A DNA stretch of 64,000 nucleotides from Bacteriovorax stolpii (GCA_945883845.1 CAMCYI010000008.1:1-64000), one strand, 5' to 3'; numbered from the stretch's first letter, positions 50,983 through 60,849 are shown. Program-made: numbers and translations. Notes: generated by a model not told the origin, from the sequence alone.

Positions 50983-52598
50983 CAGTACAAGTGTACTTCA
51001 GTGACTGGCTTGTATCCCAACAAATTATTATAAAACTGACGCGTCGATATTTTCAGTTGGTCTTTGAAATAGTTCTCATCCCGGGAGTGTAAATCTGACT
51101 TTATTTGTTGGAGAAGCCTGTTTTTAAGAGCATCCACTTGATCGTTGGCCATGAGTGGCAATCCAATCAAAGAGACTTCAATGTTTCCGGTCTTACGCAG
51201 GTAAGAAATGAACACTGCACCCTGTGTCGCCATCTTCCGGCGCTGGCTGATCTGGGTCTTTTCAATAATAAGATGCTTGCCGTGAACCAGATGAGGTTCT
51301 CTATGTTCGTGATCAGAAATCTTGATTGTTCCTTCGCCTAGAATGACTTCCTGGTAGTTATAAATCAGGTGAGTGGAAACTTTGGGATAATTTTTCTGTA
51401 TGAACTCAACGTGTTTTTTCAGGAAGTAGGATTCGCCGTGAATAGGAAAATAAAAATTCGGGGTAAAATTCTTCATCAACATGTGAAGATCTTCTTTGCC
51501 CGGGTGACCTGAAGAGTGAATAAGGTGATCGCTTGCTGTAATGATCTCGGCTCCGGATTCAGTGAGCTTATTATAGATGCGAGCTATTTTCTTTTCATTA
51601 CCTGGAATAACTTTTGAGCTGAAGACGATGAGATCCCCTGCTCCTGGCTTGAATGTTCCGTCTTCACCAAAACTAAACCGTCTCAAAGCACTTAAGAAAT
51701 CACCCTGACAACCGGAGAGGAAAATCAACATGCGTCCGGTTTGTCCTTTAACCTGGTCTGGTGCAAAGAATTCTTCCGGAGTGAGATCTGAGTGGCCGGT
51801 TTCATGAGCTGCTTCCATATATGTCTTGAGCGAGCGGCCCATGATCACAATCTTTCTTCCTGAAGCCTTGGCCATCTTTGCAATGGCATTCATGCGATGA
51901 ACGTTCGAAGCAAAGAGAGTGATGAAGAGTCTATTTTCAGGACGATCAATCAGATGTTCGAGATCTGCGATGAGTTCATTTTCAGAGGTTGTCTTTCCGT
52001 CATTGAGAATGTTCGTACTGTCCATGAAGTAGGCCGTCTGAGTGCAGGCACTGAGTTTTTCCTTGATTCGCTTGAAGTCGATTGGCGCTTCATGTTTTGA
52101 GAGAACATCAACTTTAAAGTCGGAAATATAAAGCGCGCCCCATTTCTTATCTTTGGTACGGATAATCATTCCATTGGTTTCAGGAATAGAATGGTTCACG
52201 TGAACCGGGCAGATATCGACAGAATCAAATGAAAGATCCTGATCGATTTTATATTCCTGATAATTCAGGATAACATTATATTCCTCAAGCTTTCTTTGAA
52301 TGAGATGAAGCGTGAACGGTGTTGCATATACCTTCATCTCCGGAAAATCTTTGAGAAGATGTCCAAGTGCGCCGATATGGTCTTCGTGCCCGTGTGTGAT
52401 GATGATGGATTTGCAGCGTTTAGGATCGATAAGGCCAAAATCTGGAATCAGGTAATTGATGTCGAAGCATTCTTCGTAGGGAAAAAGCATTCCGCAATCA
52501 ATGATGATGTCTTCATCCGCAGTACGGATGAGAGTCATATTAGAGCCGATTTCCTCAACTCCACCAATGGGCAAGACGGAAAAATATTTGTTCTTCAA
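50982..52598 (-). CDS. Ribonuclease J
   Basis: 538 residues, metallo-beta-lactamase and beta-CASP fold. THGHEDHIGAL carries the two-zinc site, later blocks include YISDFKVD and HSSGHPGKEDL, with the C-terminal dimer domain. RNase J cuts and trims RNA 5' to 3', and is the main maturation and decay nuclease where RNase E is missing; whether RNase E exists here is not visible. Its start overlaps the stop of the uridine kinase gene by four bases. Cytoplasmic. Confidence 0.93.
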   Translation of the reverse strand: MKNKYFSVLPIGGVEEIGSNMTLIRTADEDIIIDCGMLFPYEECFDINYLIPDFGLIDPKRCKSIIITHGHEDHIGALGHLLKDFPEMKVYATPFTLHLIQRKLEEYNVILNYQEYKIDQDLSFDSVDICPVHVNHSIPETNGMIIRTKDKKWGALYISDFKVDVLSKHEAPIDFKRIKEKLSACTQTAYFMDSTNILNDGKTTSENELIADLEHLIDRPENRLFITLFASNVHRMNAIAKMAKASGRKIVIMGRSLKTYMEAAHETGHSDLTPEEFFAPDQVKGQTGRMLIFLSGCQGDFLSALRRFSFGEDGTFKPGAGDLIVFSSKVIPGNEKKIARIYNKLTESGAEIITASDHLIHSSGHPGKEDLHMLMKNFTPNFYFPIHGESYFLKKHVEFIQKNYPKVSTHLIYNYQEVILGEGTIKISDHEHREPHLVHGKHLIIEKTQISQRRKMATQGAVFISYLRKTGNIEVSLIGLPLMANDQVDALKNRLLQQIKSDLHSRDENYFKDQLKISTRQFYNNLLGYKPVTEVHLY

Positions 52599-53248
52599 AG
52601 GGCGCGGGCCTCGTTAAGTTCATTCTGGGATGAGCCCAGGAACTCCTTGATTCTAGCAGACAAAATCGTCGCCGCCACGTCGGTTTCTTCCCCTACTGTG
52701 AAGTCTGCGTACTGACGCTGAGGCTCGAGGTGCTTTTGATACATAGGACGTACGGTGTCGTAGTATTGAGCAATAACTGAATCTAAAGAACGTCCACGTT
52801 CTTTCACGTCGCGGTGTAAACGGCGTGTGAAGCGGATATCTGAATCAACATGTAGGAAGCATTTAATATTGAGAAGATCTCTGATCTGCTGATCGTAGAG
52901 AGAAAAAATTCCTTCAAAAAGAACGACCTTGCAGGGACCGACAGTTTCAAATTCTTCAGAGCGGGCAGAGCCTTTGAAATCATACACGGGGGCGTTAATA
53001 GCGTTTCCGTTTTTGAGTTCAGTCAGGTGCTGACGAAGGAGATCCCAGTCGAAAGCAGCGGGATGATCGTAATTGGGTTTGCCGGAGCTTGTGTAGAGTT
53101 CTTTGGGAAGAGTCGGAACGTAATAGGAATCCATGTGAAGGAGAGTAGACTGGGTGCTGTTAAGTCCTTTCATGACTTTTTTGGCAAAGGTCGTCTTGCC
53201 TGACCCTGACCCGCCAGCAATTCCCACCAGAAAGATTTTTTTGTTCAT
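52595..53248 (-). CDS. udk: Uridine kinase
   Basis: 217 residues. GIAGGSGSGKTTFA is the P-loop, HMDSYYVP, NYDHPAAFDWDLL, DFKGSAR and FEGIFSLYDQQIRDL are Udk family blocks. It phosphorylates uridine and cytidine for salvage. First gene of the unit with RNase J and the zinc-finger protein. The ATG has no clear ribosome-binding site. Confidence 0.93.
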   Translation of the reverse strand: MNKKIFLVGIAGGSGSGKTTFAKKVMKGLNSTQSTLLHMDSYYVPTLPKELYTSSGKPNYDHPAAFDWDLLRQHLTELKNGNAINAPVYDFKGSARSEEFETVGPCKVVLFEGIFSLYDQQIRDLLNIKCFLHVDSDIRFTRRLHRDVKERGRSLDSVIAQYYDTVRPMYQKHLEPQRQYADFTVGEETDVAATILSARIKEFLGSSQNELNEARAL

Positions 53249-53407
53249 TGAGGCGTTTAGATATCAAAAATCCACTGAGGAGGCGACGTTTTACTGCCTT
53301 TTTTGTAATTTTTTTATCCTCACAGAATGATGAGCTTTTCTGACTGCTCTTTCCCTCCGTACAGGCTATAAAGGCCAGCAATTGTACACTTTTAAAGGCC
53401 CCTTATC

Positions 53408-54370
53408 ATGGATAAGTTCTGGATCGTTACCCTCTTTCACGTGCAGCCTTCGCCCGATGAGTGGAGCGAAGTCGAGGCACTGGCCAATACAACGCTGAAC
53501 GCTTTAGGCATTGAGGAATTTTCTCTGGATGAACCGGAGGTCGACGCTCTTCTCGGTGAACGTTCATATTCTGGTGGAGATCTGCCCCAGGAAGTTCTGG
53601 ATGAAGTGGAAATGCGGGTTCTCGGACGTCCCGGAACATTTCGCATTTTCTTTGATAATGAGCCTTCTGCTATGATTTTTAAAACCGAAGTTTCCAAAAT
53701 TCTTCTAGGTGAAATTGTCATGGAAGAATGTGTTTCGCAGGACTGGAACGCTGAGTGGAAAAAACATTATGCTCCGATCAGAGTCAACGACCTGATCGAA
53801 ATCATTCCATCGTGGATGAAACCTCATCCACTCACGACAAAAAAACAAATTTATATAAACCCTGGCATGGGCTTTGGAACCGGCAGTCACGAGACCACGT
53901 TTTTATGTCTTAAACTCATGACTGAAAATATGAATCCGGATTATCTCAAGACAGTTCTGGATTTTGGTTCTGGTTCAGGGATCCTTGGACTTACGGCTTT
54001 GAAATTTTCTCCGGATGCCAAAGTTGATTTCTACGACATTGATCCTGAGGCCAACAAGAACTGCGACCAGAATGCAACACTGAATGATCTGCAGGATGCA
54101 AAGTTTCGCCTGCTCCTACCGGAAGTCAGAAAACTTCTTCAACCTTCTTATGATCTGGTATTCGCTAACATCCTCGAGAGTATTTTGATGCAGGAAAAAG
54201 AGTATCTCGCTCAAAGTCTGAATCCTGGCGGAAACCTGATCCTATCCGGATTACTCCGTCACCAGATGGATGGGATCATCGATGCTTACTCCAGACTCAA
54301 TATCGTCCTGAAAAAGCGGATTGAGAAAGGTGATTGGGGAGCTCTCCTCTTTGCAAGGGGATCAAACTGA
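53408..54370 (+). CDS. prmA: Ribosomal protein L11 methyltransferase
   Basis: 320 residues. The C-terminal half has the class I SAM fold: INPGMGFGTGSHETTFL, LDFGSGSGILGLTALK (motif I), DIDPEA and FANILESIL (the NI-L block typical of PrmA). The N-terminal ~120 residues fit the L11-binding domain. AAGG lies ahead of the ATG. rsmE starts at the final base of its stop (TGATG). Confidence 0.92.
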   Translation: MDKFWIVTLFHVQPSPDEWSEVEALANTTLNALGIEEFSLDEPEVDALLGERSYSGGDLPQEVLDEVEMRVLGRPGTFRIFFDNEPSAMIFKTEVSKILLGEIVMEECVSQDWNAEWKKHYAPIRVNDLIEIIPSWMKPHPLTTKKQIYINPGMGFGTGSHETTFLCLKLMTENMNPDYLKTVLDFGSGSGILGLTALKFSPDAKVDFYDIDPEANKNCDQNATLNDLQDAKFRLLLPEVRKLLQPSYDLVFANILESILMQEKEYLAQSLNPGGNLILSGLLRHQMDGIIDAYSRLNIVLKKRIEKGDWGALLFARGSN

Positions 54371-55059
54371 TGCGGGCCTCCTGGGATCCAGCTCTTTCTT
54401 TGAATGATCAGTACGTCATCACCGGTGACCGTCATCATCATCTCGTCCATGTCATTCGTATTGAAAGCGGTGAGAACCTTCTCCTTCTCAATGGCAAAGG
54501 CCTTAAGGTCACAGCACGCATTGATTCCATTTCAAAAAAAGAAATCAGGCTGACTCACCTAAATCATGAACAGTTTCTGCCTTCGACACAAATTGATCTC
54601 GCCCTCGGTGTTCCAAAAAAAGAAGCACTCGAGTTAAGTCTCAAGCAGGCAACAGAACTTGGTATCAACAGGATTTATCTTGTGCGTTCGCAATATTCTC
54701 AGATCAGGCTTCCGGAAGCCGATCGACTTCAGCAGATTCTCATTTCTGCACTTGAACAGTCCAACTCCGTCTGGATGCCCGAGCTCATTGAAGCAACCTG
54801 GAGCGAAATTCCATGGAGTGATTTCACGCTGGCGCTGATGCTTGATTCTCAGAGTGAAAAACGTCAAAAAAATGACCAGAAATGTTTCGAAAAAGCATTA
54901 CTGATTGTAGGCCCAGAAGGTGGATTTTCCCCAGAGGAAATCAACTATCTGCATGCGCAATCTCAGATAGAGATCCTGCGACTTCCGACACCTATCCTGC
55001 GAACACCTACAGCAGTAGCGACAGGAGCGGGAATTCTCCTCGGAAGATTGCTGGATTGA
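54370..55059 (+). CDS. rsmE: 16S rRNA (uracil-1498-N3) methyltransferase
   Basis: 229 residues. RHHHLVHVIRI at the N-terminal PUA-like domain and the SPOUT knot blocks LALGVPKKEALELSLKQATELG, IVGPEGGFSPEEI and LPTPILRTPTAVATGAGILLG are diagnostic. prmA-rsmE is a widespread pair. I use ATG 54370, which overlaps the prmA stop. Confidence 0.95.
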   Translation: MRASWDPALSLNDQYVITGDRHHHLVHVIRIESGENLLLLNGKGLKVTARIDSISKKEIRLTHLNHEQFLPSTQIDLALGVPKKEALELSLKQATELGINRIYLVRSQYSQIRLPEADRLQQILISALEQSNSVWMPELIEATWSEIPWSDFTLALMLDSQSEKRQKNDQKCFEKALLIVGPEGGFSPEEINYLHAQSQIEILRLPTPILRTPTAVATGAGILLGRLLD

Positions 55060-55103
55060 GTTTTGTATGTCACTCTTAGAAAAGAAAAATGGATGAGGTA
55101 CGA

Positions 55104-55826
55104 ATGAATTTAGAATCACAAAAACCAGCAAAAGTTTCTGCACCAATCACGCAGCCAATTGATGAGCTGGAAGATTTTGATTTTAAACCCATCACAAGTG
55201 GTCTTGGTTTCCATCACCCAAAAACAACTTCAGAAATTAAACCATCAATGATGGAAAGAGCTACGATTACGACTGCTCAGCCATTACGCCCTATGCAAGT
55301 TAAGGCCGTTAAGCCTGATATGAGCGTTTATCAAAACGATCTTTCTCTTTTCTACGGACACGCCCAGAAAAATGCTGAAGCGATAATGCAGGAACAGAAA
55401 GAAGATCGTCCTGAGAAGATGATCCGTACAGCAAACAGATCTGAACGCGTTCTTGCTTATTCGCTCGACCTGATCCTGATCGGGTCTGTGCTCAGTATCG
55501 TCCTCATGATGATGGCAAGAGCAACCGGAATGGATCTCATGCAGGCCTGGACTGAATATCCTAATGAGATGACTCCTCTTGCAGTGACTCTCTTCGCTGG
55601 CTTCTACATTGGATATTTTTCTATTTTTGAGAAATCATCTTCATCCACACTGGGCAAAGGCCTCCTCAGCATTCGGGTTGTTGATGACATGAATCAGGAT
55701 CCGCGTTTTATCATTCTCATCATGAGAAGCATTATCACTCTCGCTAATTTTGCCAGCCTCGGTCTCTTCTCGTGGTTTGATCTCCAGAATAAAGTCACAG
55801 GTATTAAAATTATCCGGAACGACTAA
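55104..55826 (+). CDS. RDD-family membrane protein
   Basis: About 240 residues. A polar, probably disordered N-terminus of ~105 residues precedes an RDD domain: [18 protein letters not shown] (Arg and first Asp), a second helix, [17 protein letters not shown] and a third helix. I chose ATG 55104, since GAGG lies 6 nt upstream; an ATG at 55089 lacks a site. RDD proteins are often transporters of small solutes or cations, or of unknown role. Followed by rfaE2 after one base. Confidence 0.8.
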   Translation: MNLESQKPAKVSAPITQPIDELEDFDFKPITSGLGFHHPKTTSEIKPSMMERATITTAQPLRPMQVKAVKPDMSVYQNDLSLFYGHAQKNAEAIMQEQKEDRPEKMIRTANRSERVLAYSLDLILIGSVLSIVLMMMARATGMDLMQAWTEYPNEMTPLAVTLFAGFYIGYFSIFEKSSSSTLGKGLLSIRVVDDMNQDPRFIILIMRSIITLANFASLGLFSWFDLQNKVTGIKIIRND

Positions 55827-55827
55827 A

Positions 55828-56277
55828 ATGTTTTCCCCCGAGTTAGAAAAATTTCTTTTAGAAAATAAAAACAAGAAAATTGTTTTCACGAATGGCTGTT
55901 TCGATATTCTTCATCGCGGTCATGTAACTTATTTGAATGAAGCCAAAAAGCTTGGTGACCTTCTTGTTCTCGGCGTGAATTCAGACGCGAGTGTAAAAAG
56001 ACTGAAAGGTCCTGAGCGGCCAATCAATAATGAGTCTGATCGCTCTTATGTTCTGTCTCAGCTTAAGGCAGTCGACTTCACAGAAATCTTCGCAGAAGAC
56101 ACTCCCTTGAATCTCATATTGAAAATTAAGCCTTCTGTCTTAGTGAAAGGCGGAGACTGGAAAATTGAGGAGATTGTTGGTGGTAAGGAAGTGATCGCTG
56201 GTGGCGGACAAGTTTATTCACTCAATTTCGTCGACGGATACTCAACAACAAATATCATTCACAAAATCCAGGCATGA
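55828..56277 (+). CDS. rfaE2: Heptose-1-phosphate adenylyltransferase (RfaE2-type)
   Basis: 149 residues: the stand-alone C-terminal domain of Hld[18 protein letters not shown] is the nucleotidyltransferase HxGH motif, followed by [15 protein letters not shown].....R..VL..L..VD, and VKGGDW...IVGG..V...GG, with YSTTNII at the end. It makes ADP-heptose for lipopolysaccharide core. The kinase half (RfaE1) is not nearby. Start follows the RDD gene by one base, and it overlaps the next gene. Confidence 0.92.
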   Translation: MFSPELEKFLLENKNKKIVFTNGCFDILHRGHVTYLNEAKKLGDLLVLGVNSDASVKRLKGPERPINNESDRSYVLSQLKAVDFTEIFAEDTPLNLILKIKPSVLVKGGDWKIEEIVGGKEVIAGGGQVYSLNFVDGYSTTNIIHKIQA

Positions 56278-56612
56278 TCTTTTCTTATTCACAGGAAAAA
56301 ATTCTTTCTGTGAGTATTCCCGCCAATGTTCCCTATGACATTCATTGTTTTATTCAACATGCTGACGTTAACGTACATTGTCCTGCTCATGCGTGGTTCG
56401 ATAATGTGTGCGCTTCTTTGCGCTTAAAACGTGATGTACTCCTTATAGATGAGGATATAAAGCAGTGGCCGGTCTGGAGCGCGCACAAATTTTATCAAAC
56501 AGGTGAAGGTTGGCTATACCTAGAATCTAGGCACCTCAACAAGATATTGATGGCTTACCCAAAATACAGTACGGATATCGTTCAACTGAGACTCTTTCTT
56601 TCTCTCACCTAA
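56274..56612 (+). CDS. Hypothetical protein downstream of rfaE2
   Basis: 112 residues, translationally coupled to rfaE2 by an ATGA overlap. Cytoplasmic by lack of signal. Contains three cysteines, several His and aromatic residues ([24 protein letters not shown]), possibly metal-binding. No family recognised; position suggests a link to envelope sugar metabolism, which is only guilt by association. Confidence 0.65.
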   Translation: MIFSYSQEKILSVSIPANVPYDIHCFIQHADVNVHCPAHAWFDNVCASLRLKRDVLLIDEDIKQWPVWSAHKFYQTGEGWLYLESRHLNKILMAYPKYSTDIVQLRLFLSLT

Positions 56613-56667
56613 CAGCTAGTAATCAGACGAATTTTCAATTTTTATCATGCAAAGCACTAAATAGGAG

Positions 56668-56694
56668 TCAAATAAATCCTGACCGATTCGATAC
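56668..56694 (+). promoter_or_regulatory. Possible sigma-28 promoter of the flagellin gene
   Basis: TCAA, 15-bp spacer, TTCGATAC, against the consensus TAAA-N15-GCCGATAA. The CGATA core and the spacing fit, the rest is loose. Confidence 0.35.
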
Positions 56695-56702
56695 GGCATA
56701 TG

Positions 56703-56725
56703 TCTGATCTTGTTGGTCAGATTTT
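56703..56725 (+). promoter_or_regulatory. Stem-loop in the flagellin leader
   Basis: TCTGATC / GGTCAGA (7 bp, one G-T pair) with a TTGTT loop and TTTT after it, 25 nt before the flagellin ATG. It could stabilise the mRNA or act as a small attenuator. Confidence 0.45.
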
Positions 56726-56750
56726 ATGGGGTTTTATAAGGAGTACGTTT

Positions 56751-57581
56751 ATGGGTTTAAGAATCAACACCAACATTGCATCTCAAGAGGTGCAACGTAA
56801 CTTGAAGGTCAGCAATGCCCAACAAGAAGCAGAGTTTTCAAAACTCTCGTCTGGTAAACGAATCACTAAGTCAGCTGATGATGCAGCAGGTTTGGCGATT
56901 GCTACGAAAATGGAAGCAGAGACAAAAGGTCTTCGTGTAGCGACAAGAAACGCTAACGACGCCATCTCTCTTGTTCAGGTTGCCGAAGGTGGCCTGAATG
57001 AAACAAGTAACATTCTGACTCGACTGCGCGAGCTTTCGATTCAGGCCGGTTCAGACACCGTAGGTGATACTGAACGCGGATTCCTCTCTCTTGAATACGA
57101 GCAATTGGTTCAGGAAGCGGATCGTATCTCTAAGACCACAACTTTCAACGGCAGAAATCTTCTTGCCGGTGAGGGCGATGTACTCCAGTTCCAGGTGGGT
57201 GCATTCGGTGGCGAAAATAACTTGATTCAGCTTGATGCAAGTTCTACTGATGCATCATCTGAAAGCCTTGGTGTTGGTGGTACTCATCTTCGTGATAAAG
57301 ATGGTGCGATTGATAACCTTGAGAAAATTGATAATGCCATTAACAAAGTGTCGGCTTTCAGAGCGAACTTTGGTTCGGTACAATCAAGATTACAATCGAC
57401 AATTAATAACAACGACGTCGCCGTAGTTAACCAGGAAGCTGCTCGCAGCCGTATCCAGGACGTAGACGTGGCTGATTCAACTGCAAAAGTTGCTTCTGCT
57501 CAGATCAGGAATGCAGCAGGTGTTGCAACTCTTGCTCAGGCAAACCAAATCGGTCAAGGTGCTCTTCGCTTGATTGGTTAA
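56751..57581 (+). CDS. fliC: Flagellin
   Basis: 276 residues, short. The N-terminal D0/D1 (MGLRINTNIASQEVQRNL, LSSGKRI..SADDAAGLAIA) and C-terminal D1/D0 (SRIQDVDVADSTAKVASAQIRNAAGVATLAQANQ) are complete; the central D2/D3 region is almost absent. ATG 56751 follows AAGGAG. It is exported by the flagellar type III system and builds the filament. A terminator follows, then a YcgR-like PilZ gene. No other flagellar gene is in the window. Confidence 0.97.
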   Translation: MGLRINTNIASQEVQRNLKVSNAQQEAEFSKLSSGKRITKSADDAAGLAIATKMEAETKGLRVATRNANDAISLVQVAEGGLNETSNILTRLRELSIQAGSDTVGDTERGFLSLEYEQLVQEADRISKTTTFNGRNLLAGEGDVLQFQVGAFGGENNLIQLDASSTDASSESLGVGGTHLRDKDGAIDNLEKIDNAINKVSAFRANFGSVQSRLQSTINNNDVAVVNQEAARSRIQDVDVADSTAKVASAQIRNAAGVATLAQANQIGQGALRLIG

Positions 57582-57628
57582 TAGATACTTGGTGAATTGA
57601 TTCTGCCTTACTTTTTAAAAATCCCAGG

Positions 57629-57660
57629 TTCCCCGGGGTATGAACTCCGGGGAATTTTTT
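57629..57660 (+). terminator. Terminator of fliC, directly before the PilZ gene
   Basis: TTCCCCGG / CCGGGGAA (8 bp, 10-nt loop) followed by six T. The next base starts GGAG, the ribosome-binding site of the PilZ gene. An ATG in the loop (57640) cannot be the PilZ start. Confidence 0.85.
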
Positions 57661-57672
57661 GGAGAAATAGTT

Positions 57673-58416
57673 TTGAGTAACGAGCTTAAAAAAATCAAGG
57701 ATGAGGGGACGATTTTAAGTCTCATCCAGACAGCGAAAGACCAAAAGCATGAGGTCTATCTCTGGCGTTTTGTAGGCGGCTCAAAACATATGGCCCAGGT
57801 GAAGATCGAAGCAGTTCGCAAGGCCAGAAATGACTATGCTATTGTTCCTTCTCTCGGTCAGGATCGGCAGGTTCAGGAAATTATCGGAAGTTTAACCTAC
57901 ATCGATGTCTACGTGCCGGAATCGGCCCTCCTTTGTCGATGTGCGATCAAACAGACGGATGCTCCTTTCAGGTACTATTTAGAGATTCCAAAATTGGCTG
58001 CTCAAGCCGAACGTCGTAAAAGTTTTCGTCTGAATGTCCATGATGAGTCGGACGTCCACCTAAGCTTCGCAAAAACGATGATGGCGCCCAAACTGATAAA
58101 GCAACATTTCCACAAGGCCTGTTTTGATATCAGTACAGGTGGTTTTTCATTCTATGTTTCCAGGGCAGAAATTAAGTTCTTTAGTATGACCGACGAATTA
58201 CCTGTCGTAGAAGTCAAAACGAAAAACTGGTCTGGTAAAGCTTCAGCCGTTATCTCAGCAGTCCGAGAAATCGAGCCCGATGATAAGAATGGTCTCAGTT
58301 ATAAAGTCTTCAGAATCAGCTGTAGCTTCACTCAGATTGATCAGATAAGTCGGAAGTATCTTGAGAAGTATATTTTTGAGAGGATTAAAGACGAGCTCCA
58401 TGCTATAAACGAGTAG
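57673..58416 (+). CDS. YcgR-like PilZ-domain protein
   Basis: About 247 residues. TTG 57673 follows GGAG at 8 nt; an earlier ATG lies in the fliC terminator loop and is rejected. Residues ~5-110 fit a YcgR N-domain. The PilZ domain begins ERRKSFRLNV, giving the cyclic-di-GMP RxxxR, and continues with DISTGG, the D.S..G motif. So c-di-GMP binding is well supported. Beside the flagellin gene it is likely a flagellar brake or motility regulator. The LpxH-like gene begins one base after its stop. Confidence 0.87.
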   Translation: MSNELKKIKDEGTILSLIQTAKDQKHEVYLWRFVGGSKHMAQVKIEAVRKARNDYAIVPSLGQDRQVQEIIGSLTYIDVYVPESALLCRCAIKQTDAPFRYYLEIPKLAAQAERRKSFRLNVHDESDVHLSFAKTMMAPKLIKQHFHKACFDISTGGFSFYVSRAEIKFFSMTDELPVVEVKTKNWSGKASAVISAVREIEPDDKNGLSYKVFRISCSFTQIDQISRKYLEKYIFERIKDELHAINE

Positions 58417-58417
58417 C

Positions 58418-59152
58418 ATGAGAATATCCGCCATTTCTGACGTCCATGTTAAGCAACCTCATGACGATGCCGATCGTCTTCTTACTGCTTTTTTAACTCA
58501 CCATACAGTTCAATCATCTGACTACATCGTCCTATTAGGTGATATTTTTGATTTTATGGTCGGTGATCACAAGAGATATCTGAAAGACTATTCTCATTTG
58601 TTCCAGTTAATTGATGCTTTGGTAAAACAGGAAAAAAAAGTACTTTTCTATGAAGGGAACCATGACGTTCACCTTAAGGCACTCTTCAAAAAAAAGTGGC
58701 CTGGTGGGGAGATCGTCCCATCTCAGGTTCCCGGTGTGTTTGCTATAGATGGAAAAGTTTATTATTTCTCTCATGGTGATGAGCACGACGTAAAAAACGA
58801 AGCCTATCACAAATACATGGCCTTCATTCGTACAGCTCCTTTACGTATTGTGGCCGATAAGCTGATGCCTTATTCACTTATTCATTTTATTGGTGAGCGG
58901 GCTTCTCAACAGTCGAAGAAACGAGGCGCCTATCGATTTGATGAAAACAAAGAGCGGGATAAATTTCGGTCCGGGGTTGTAGAGACGACGAAGGGGAAAT
59001 TCGATTTTGTTCTCGGAGGACATAGCCATGTCAAAGAGGAATACAATTTGCCCGGCACTCATTCTTTTTATATCAACAACGGCTATGCGCTGAAGAGCCA
59101 GAGTTTTATCTTGATTGAAAATCATAAAGTTTCCTTTCCTTCACTAATGTAA
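58418..59152 (+). CDS. Calcineurin-type phosphoesterase, LpxH-like
   Basis: 244 residues. Metal-binding blocks ISDVHVKQ, LLGDIFDFMVG, YEGNHDVHL, SHGDEHD and GGHSHV are complete. The DIFD...GDH arrangement fits LpxH-type UDP-2,3-diacylglucosamine hydrolases of lipid A synthesis, but other members exist. Its end overlaps the convergent recN by 9 bp. Confidence 0.82.
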   Translation: MRISAISDVHVKQPHDDADRLLTAFLTHHTVQSSDYIVLLGDIFDFMVGDHKRYLKDYSHLFQLIDALVKQEKKVLFYEGNHDVHLKALFKKKWPGGEIVPSQVPGVFAIDGKVYYFSHGDEHDVKNEAYHKYMAFIRTAPLRIVADKLMPYSLIHFIGERASQQSKKRGAYRFDENKERDKFRSGVVETTKGKFDFVLGGHSHVKEEYNLPGTHSFYINNGYALKSQSFILIENHKVSFPSLM

Positions 59153-60769
59153 CTGCGCCATCGCTTTCACTTCTTTCATCACCATTTTTCCAAAGATTTC
59201 GCGAACTGAAGATTCAGTTCTCTGCTGTTTGTCATTCGTGTGAATCTCTTTGTTCACGATGATGAGATTTTCTGCGAATTGCGCAATCTGCGGTAAGTGA
59301 GTGATCGCTATTACTTGTCCGCCATCGGCAACTTCTGCAAGGGCCTTACCGATGCAATTCGCTGTTTCACCTCCAATACCAGTATCGATCTCATCGAAAA
59401 GGAAGATGCTGATAGAGTCGTAAGCAGACAGGATCTGTCTCACACTTAGGAGAATCCGGGAGAGTTCTCCTCCGGAGGCAATATCTTTAATTTTAAAAAA
59501 CCCCTCTCCAAGATTAGTCTCTGACATAAAGAAAGCTCGTGTTGAACCAGTCTCTGTGAACTCTGGTGTTTTCTCGACTTCCATTCTAATAGTCGCTCCT
59601 TGCATTTTCAGAAGACGTACGCGTTTTGTGAGTTCTTCTCCGAGTGATCTGGCGGCTTTGGCCCGTTTCTGGTGGAGATCAAGAGATTGCTTTGAAAGTT
59701 GTTTTTCGAGTGTAGAAAGCCTGCTGGTGGTTAGTCCAAGATTGACTTCAAGCTCCTCAAGCTGCTTCTTTTCTTTCAAGAACTCAACTTGATTCTGAAG
59801 AATGCTTTCCACAGTCCCACCGAATTTCTTTTTAAGTTTTTGATATGAATCGAGGCGCTCGAGAACACCTTCGAGTTCTTCCGGATCAAATTCAAAAGAG
59901 AGTTTTTTCTCAATCTCCTGTTCCAACATGGCCAGCTGATCAGTTGATTGTAGCAGAGTTTCCAGTTGCTTCTGAAACAGGTCCGCATTCCTTGAGAAAA
60001 TAGATGTGAGCAGACGCATCTGTCCGTTGATGCCTGTCTGTCCCTCACCGCCTTCAAAGATTTCTTTGATCTGGAAACCAAGCTTCTGCGTTTTCTCAAC
60101 GTTCATCATCAGGACCTTCTTCTTCAAGAGATCTTCTTCGTCCTGGGAGGAAGGGTTCAGTTTTTCGATCTCTTGAAGCTGATAGGTCAGATAGTCGAGA
60201 CGCTGGTCTCGTAAATTTTTTGATTGTTCTAGTTCATGTTGTTCTTTGACGGCCTGACGGTATTCGCGGAGGACAAGTTGATAGGCCTGAACTTCCGCAT
60301 GTAATTTGGCAAAGTGATCCAGCAGATGGAGCTGGTAGGCCTCAGACAAAAGCTTCTGGTTTTCAAACTGGCCGACGAGGTCTATGTACTTGCGTGCAAA
60401 TTGAGTGAGGAAATTAACTGTGCAGGTAAAGTGATTGATGTAATTTTTCGTCGAGCCATTCTTATAAATAAGACGCTTGATGATGAGCTCATGACCCTCG
60501 ATTGGATAGCCCTCCGATTCGAGGAATTTTTTGATTTCCGGATCTTCGCAGCGAAAGACAGCTTCTATCAATGAGAAGTCTGTTTCACGTCTCACAACTT
60601 TTTTATCTGCACGACCGCCGAGAATCAGCTGAAGAGCATCCAGGACAAGACTCTTGCCTGACCCAGTTTCACCAACAATCGCGTTGAAACCGGGTCTGAA
60701 TTTTATCGTCTGATTCTTGAACGTGGCAAAATTCTGAATCTGGAGATTTTTTAAATAAAATTGTTCCAT
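59144..60769 (-). CDS. recN: DNA repair protein RecN
   Basis: 541 residues of the SMC-like ATPase family. LQIQNFATFKNQTIKF and VGETGSGKSLVLDAL (Walker A) at the N-terminus, a long coiled coil (~180-380), and DIASGGELSRILLSV (signature), SIFLFDEIDTGIGGETA (Walker B) and VIAITHLPQIAQFA at the C-terminus. RecN acts early in double-strand-break repair. It follows nadK, as in many genomes. Confidence 0.95.
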   Translation of the reverse strand: MEQFYLKNLQIQNFATFKNQTIKFRPGFNAIVGETGSGKSLVLDALQLILGGRADKKVVRRETDFSLIEAVFRCEDPEIKKFLESEGYPIEGHELIIKRLIYKNGSTKNYINHFTCTVNFLTQFARKYIDLVGQFENQKLLSEAYQLHLLDHFAKLHAEVQAYQLVLREYRQAVKEQHELEQSKNLRDQRLDYLTYQLQEIEKLNPSSQDEEDLLKKKVLMMNVEKTQKLGFQIKEIFEGGEGQTGINGQMRLLTSIFSRNADLFQKQLETLLQSTDQLAMLEQEIEKKLSFEFDPEELEGVLERLDSYQKLKKKFGGTVESILQNQVEFLKEKKQLEELEVNLGLTTSRLSTLEKQLSKQSLDLHQKRAKAARSLGEELTKRVRLLKMQGATIRMEVEKTPEFTETGSTRAFFMSETNLGEGFFKIKDIASGGELSRILLSVRQILSAYDSISIFLFDEIDTGIGGETANCIGKALAEVADGGQVIAITHLPQIAQFAENLIIVNKEIHTNDKQQRTESSVREIFGKMVMKEVKAMAQLH

Positions 60770-60849
60770 AGTGTGACCTCACTAGGGACCATGGTACGGC
60801 AAGTTTACGGAAAATCAATAAAAACGTATCTTATCCGTAGTTGAGCGAA

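Noticed and set aside
57640..57672. Earlier ATG start for the YcgR-like PilZ gene
   Set aside because: The ATG lies in the loop of the fliC terminator; TTG 57673 has a well-spaced GGAG.
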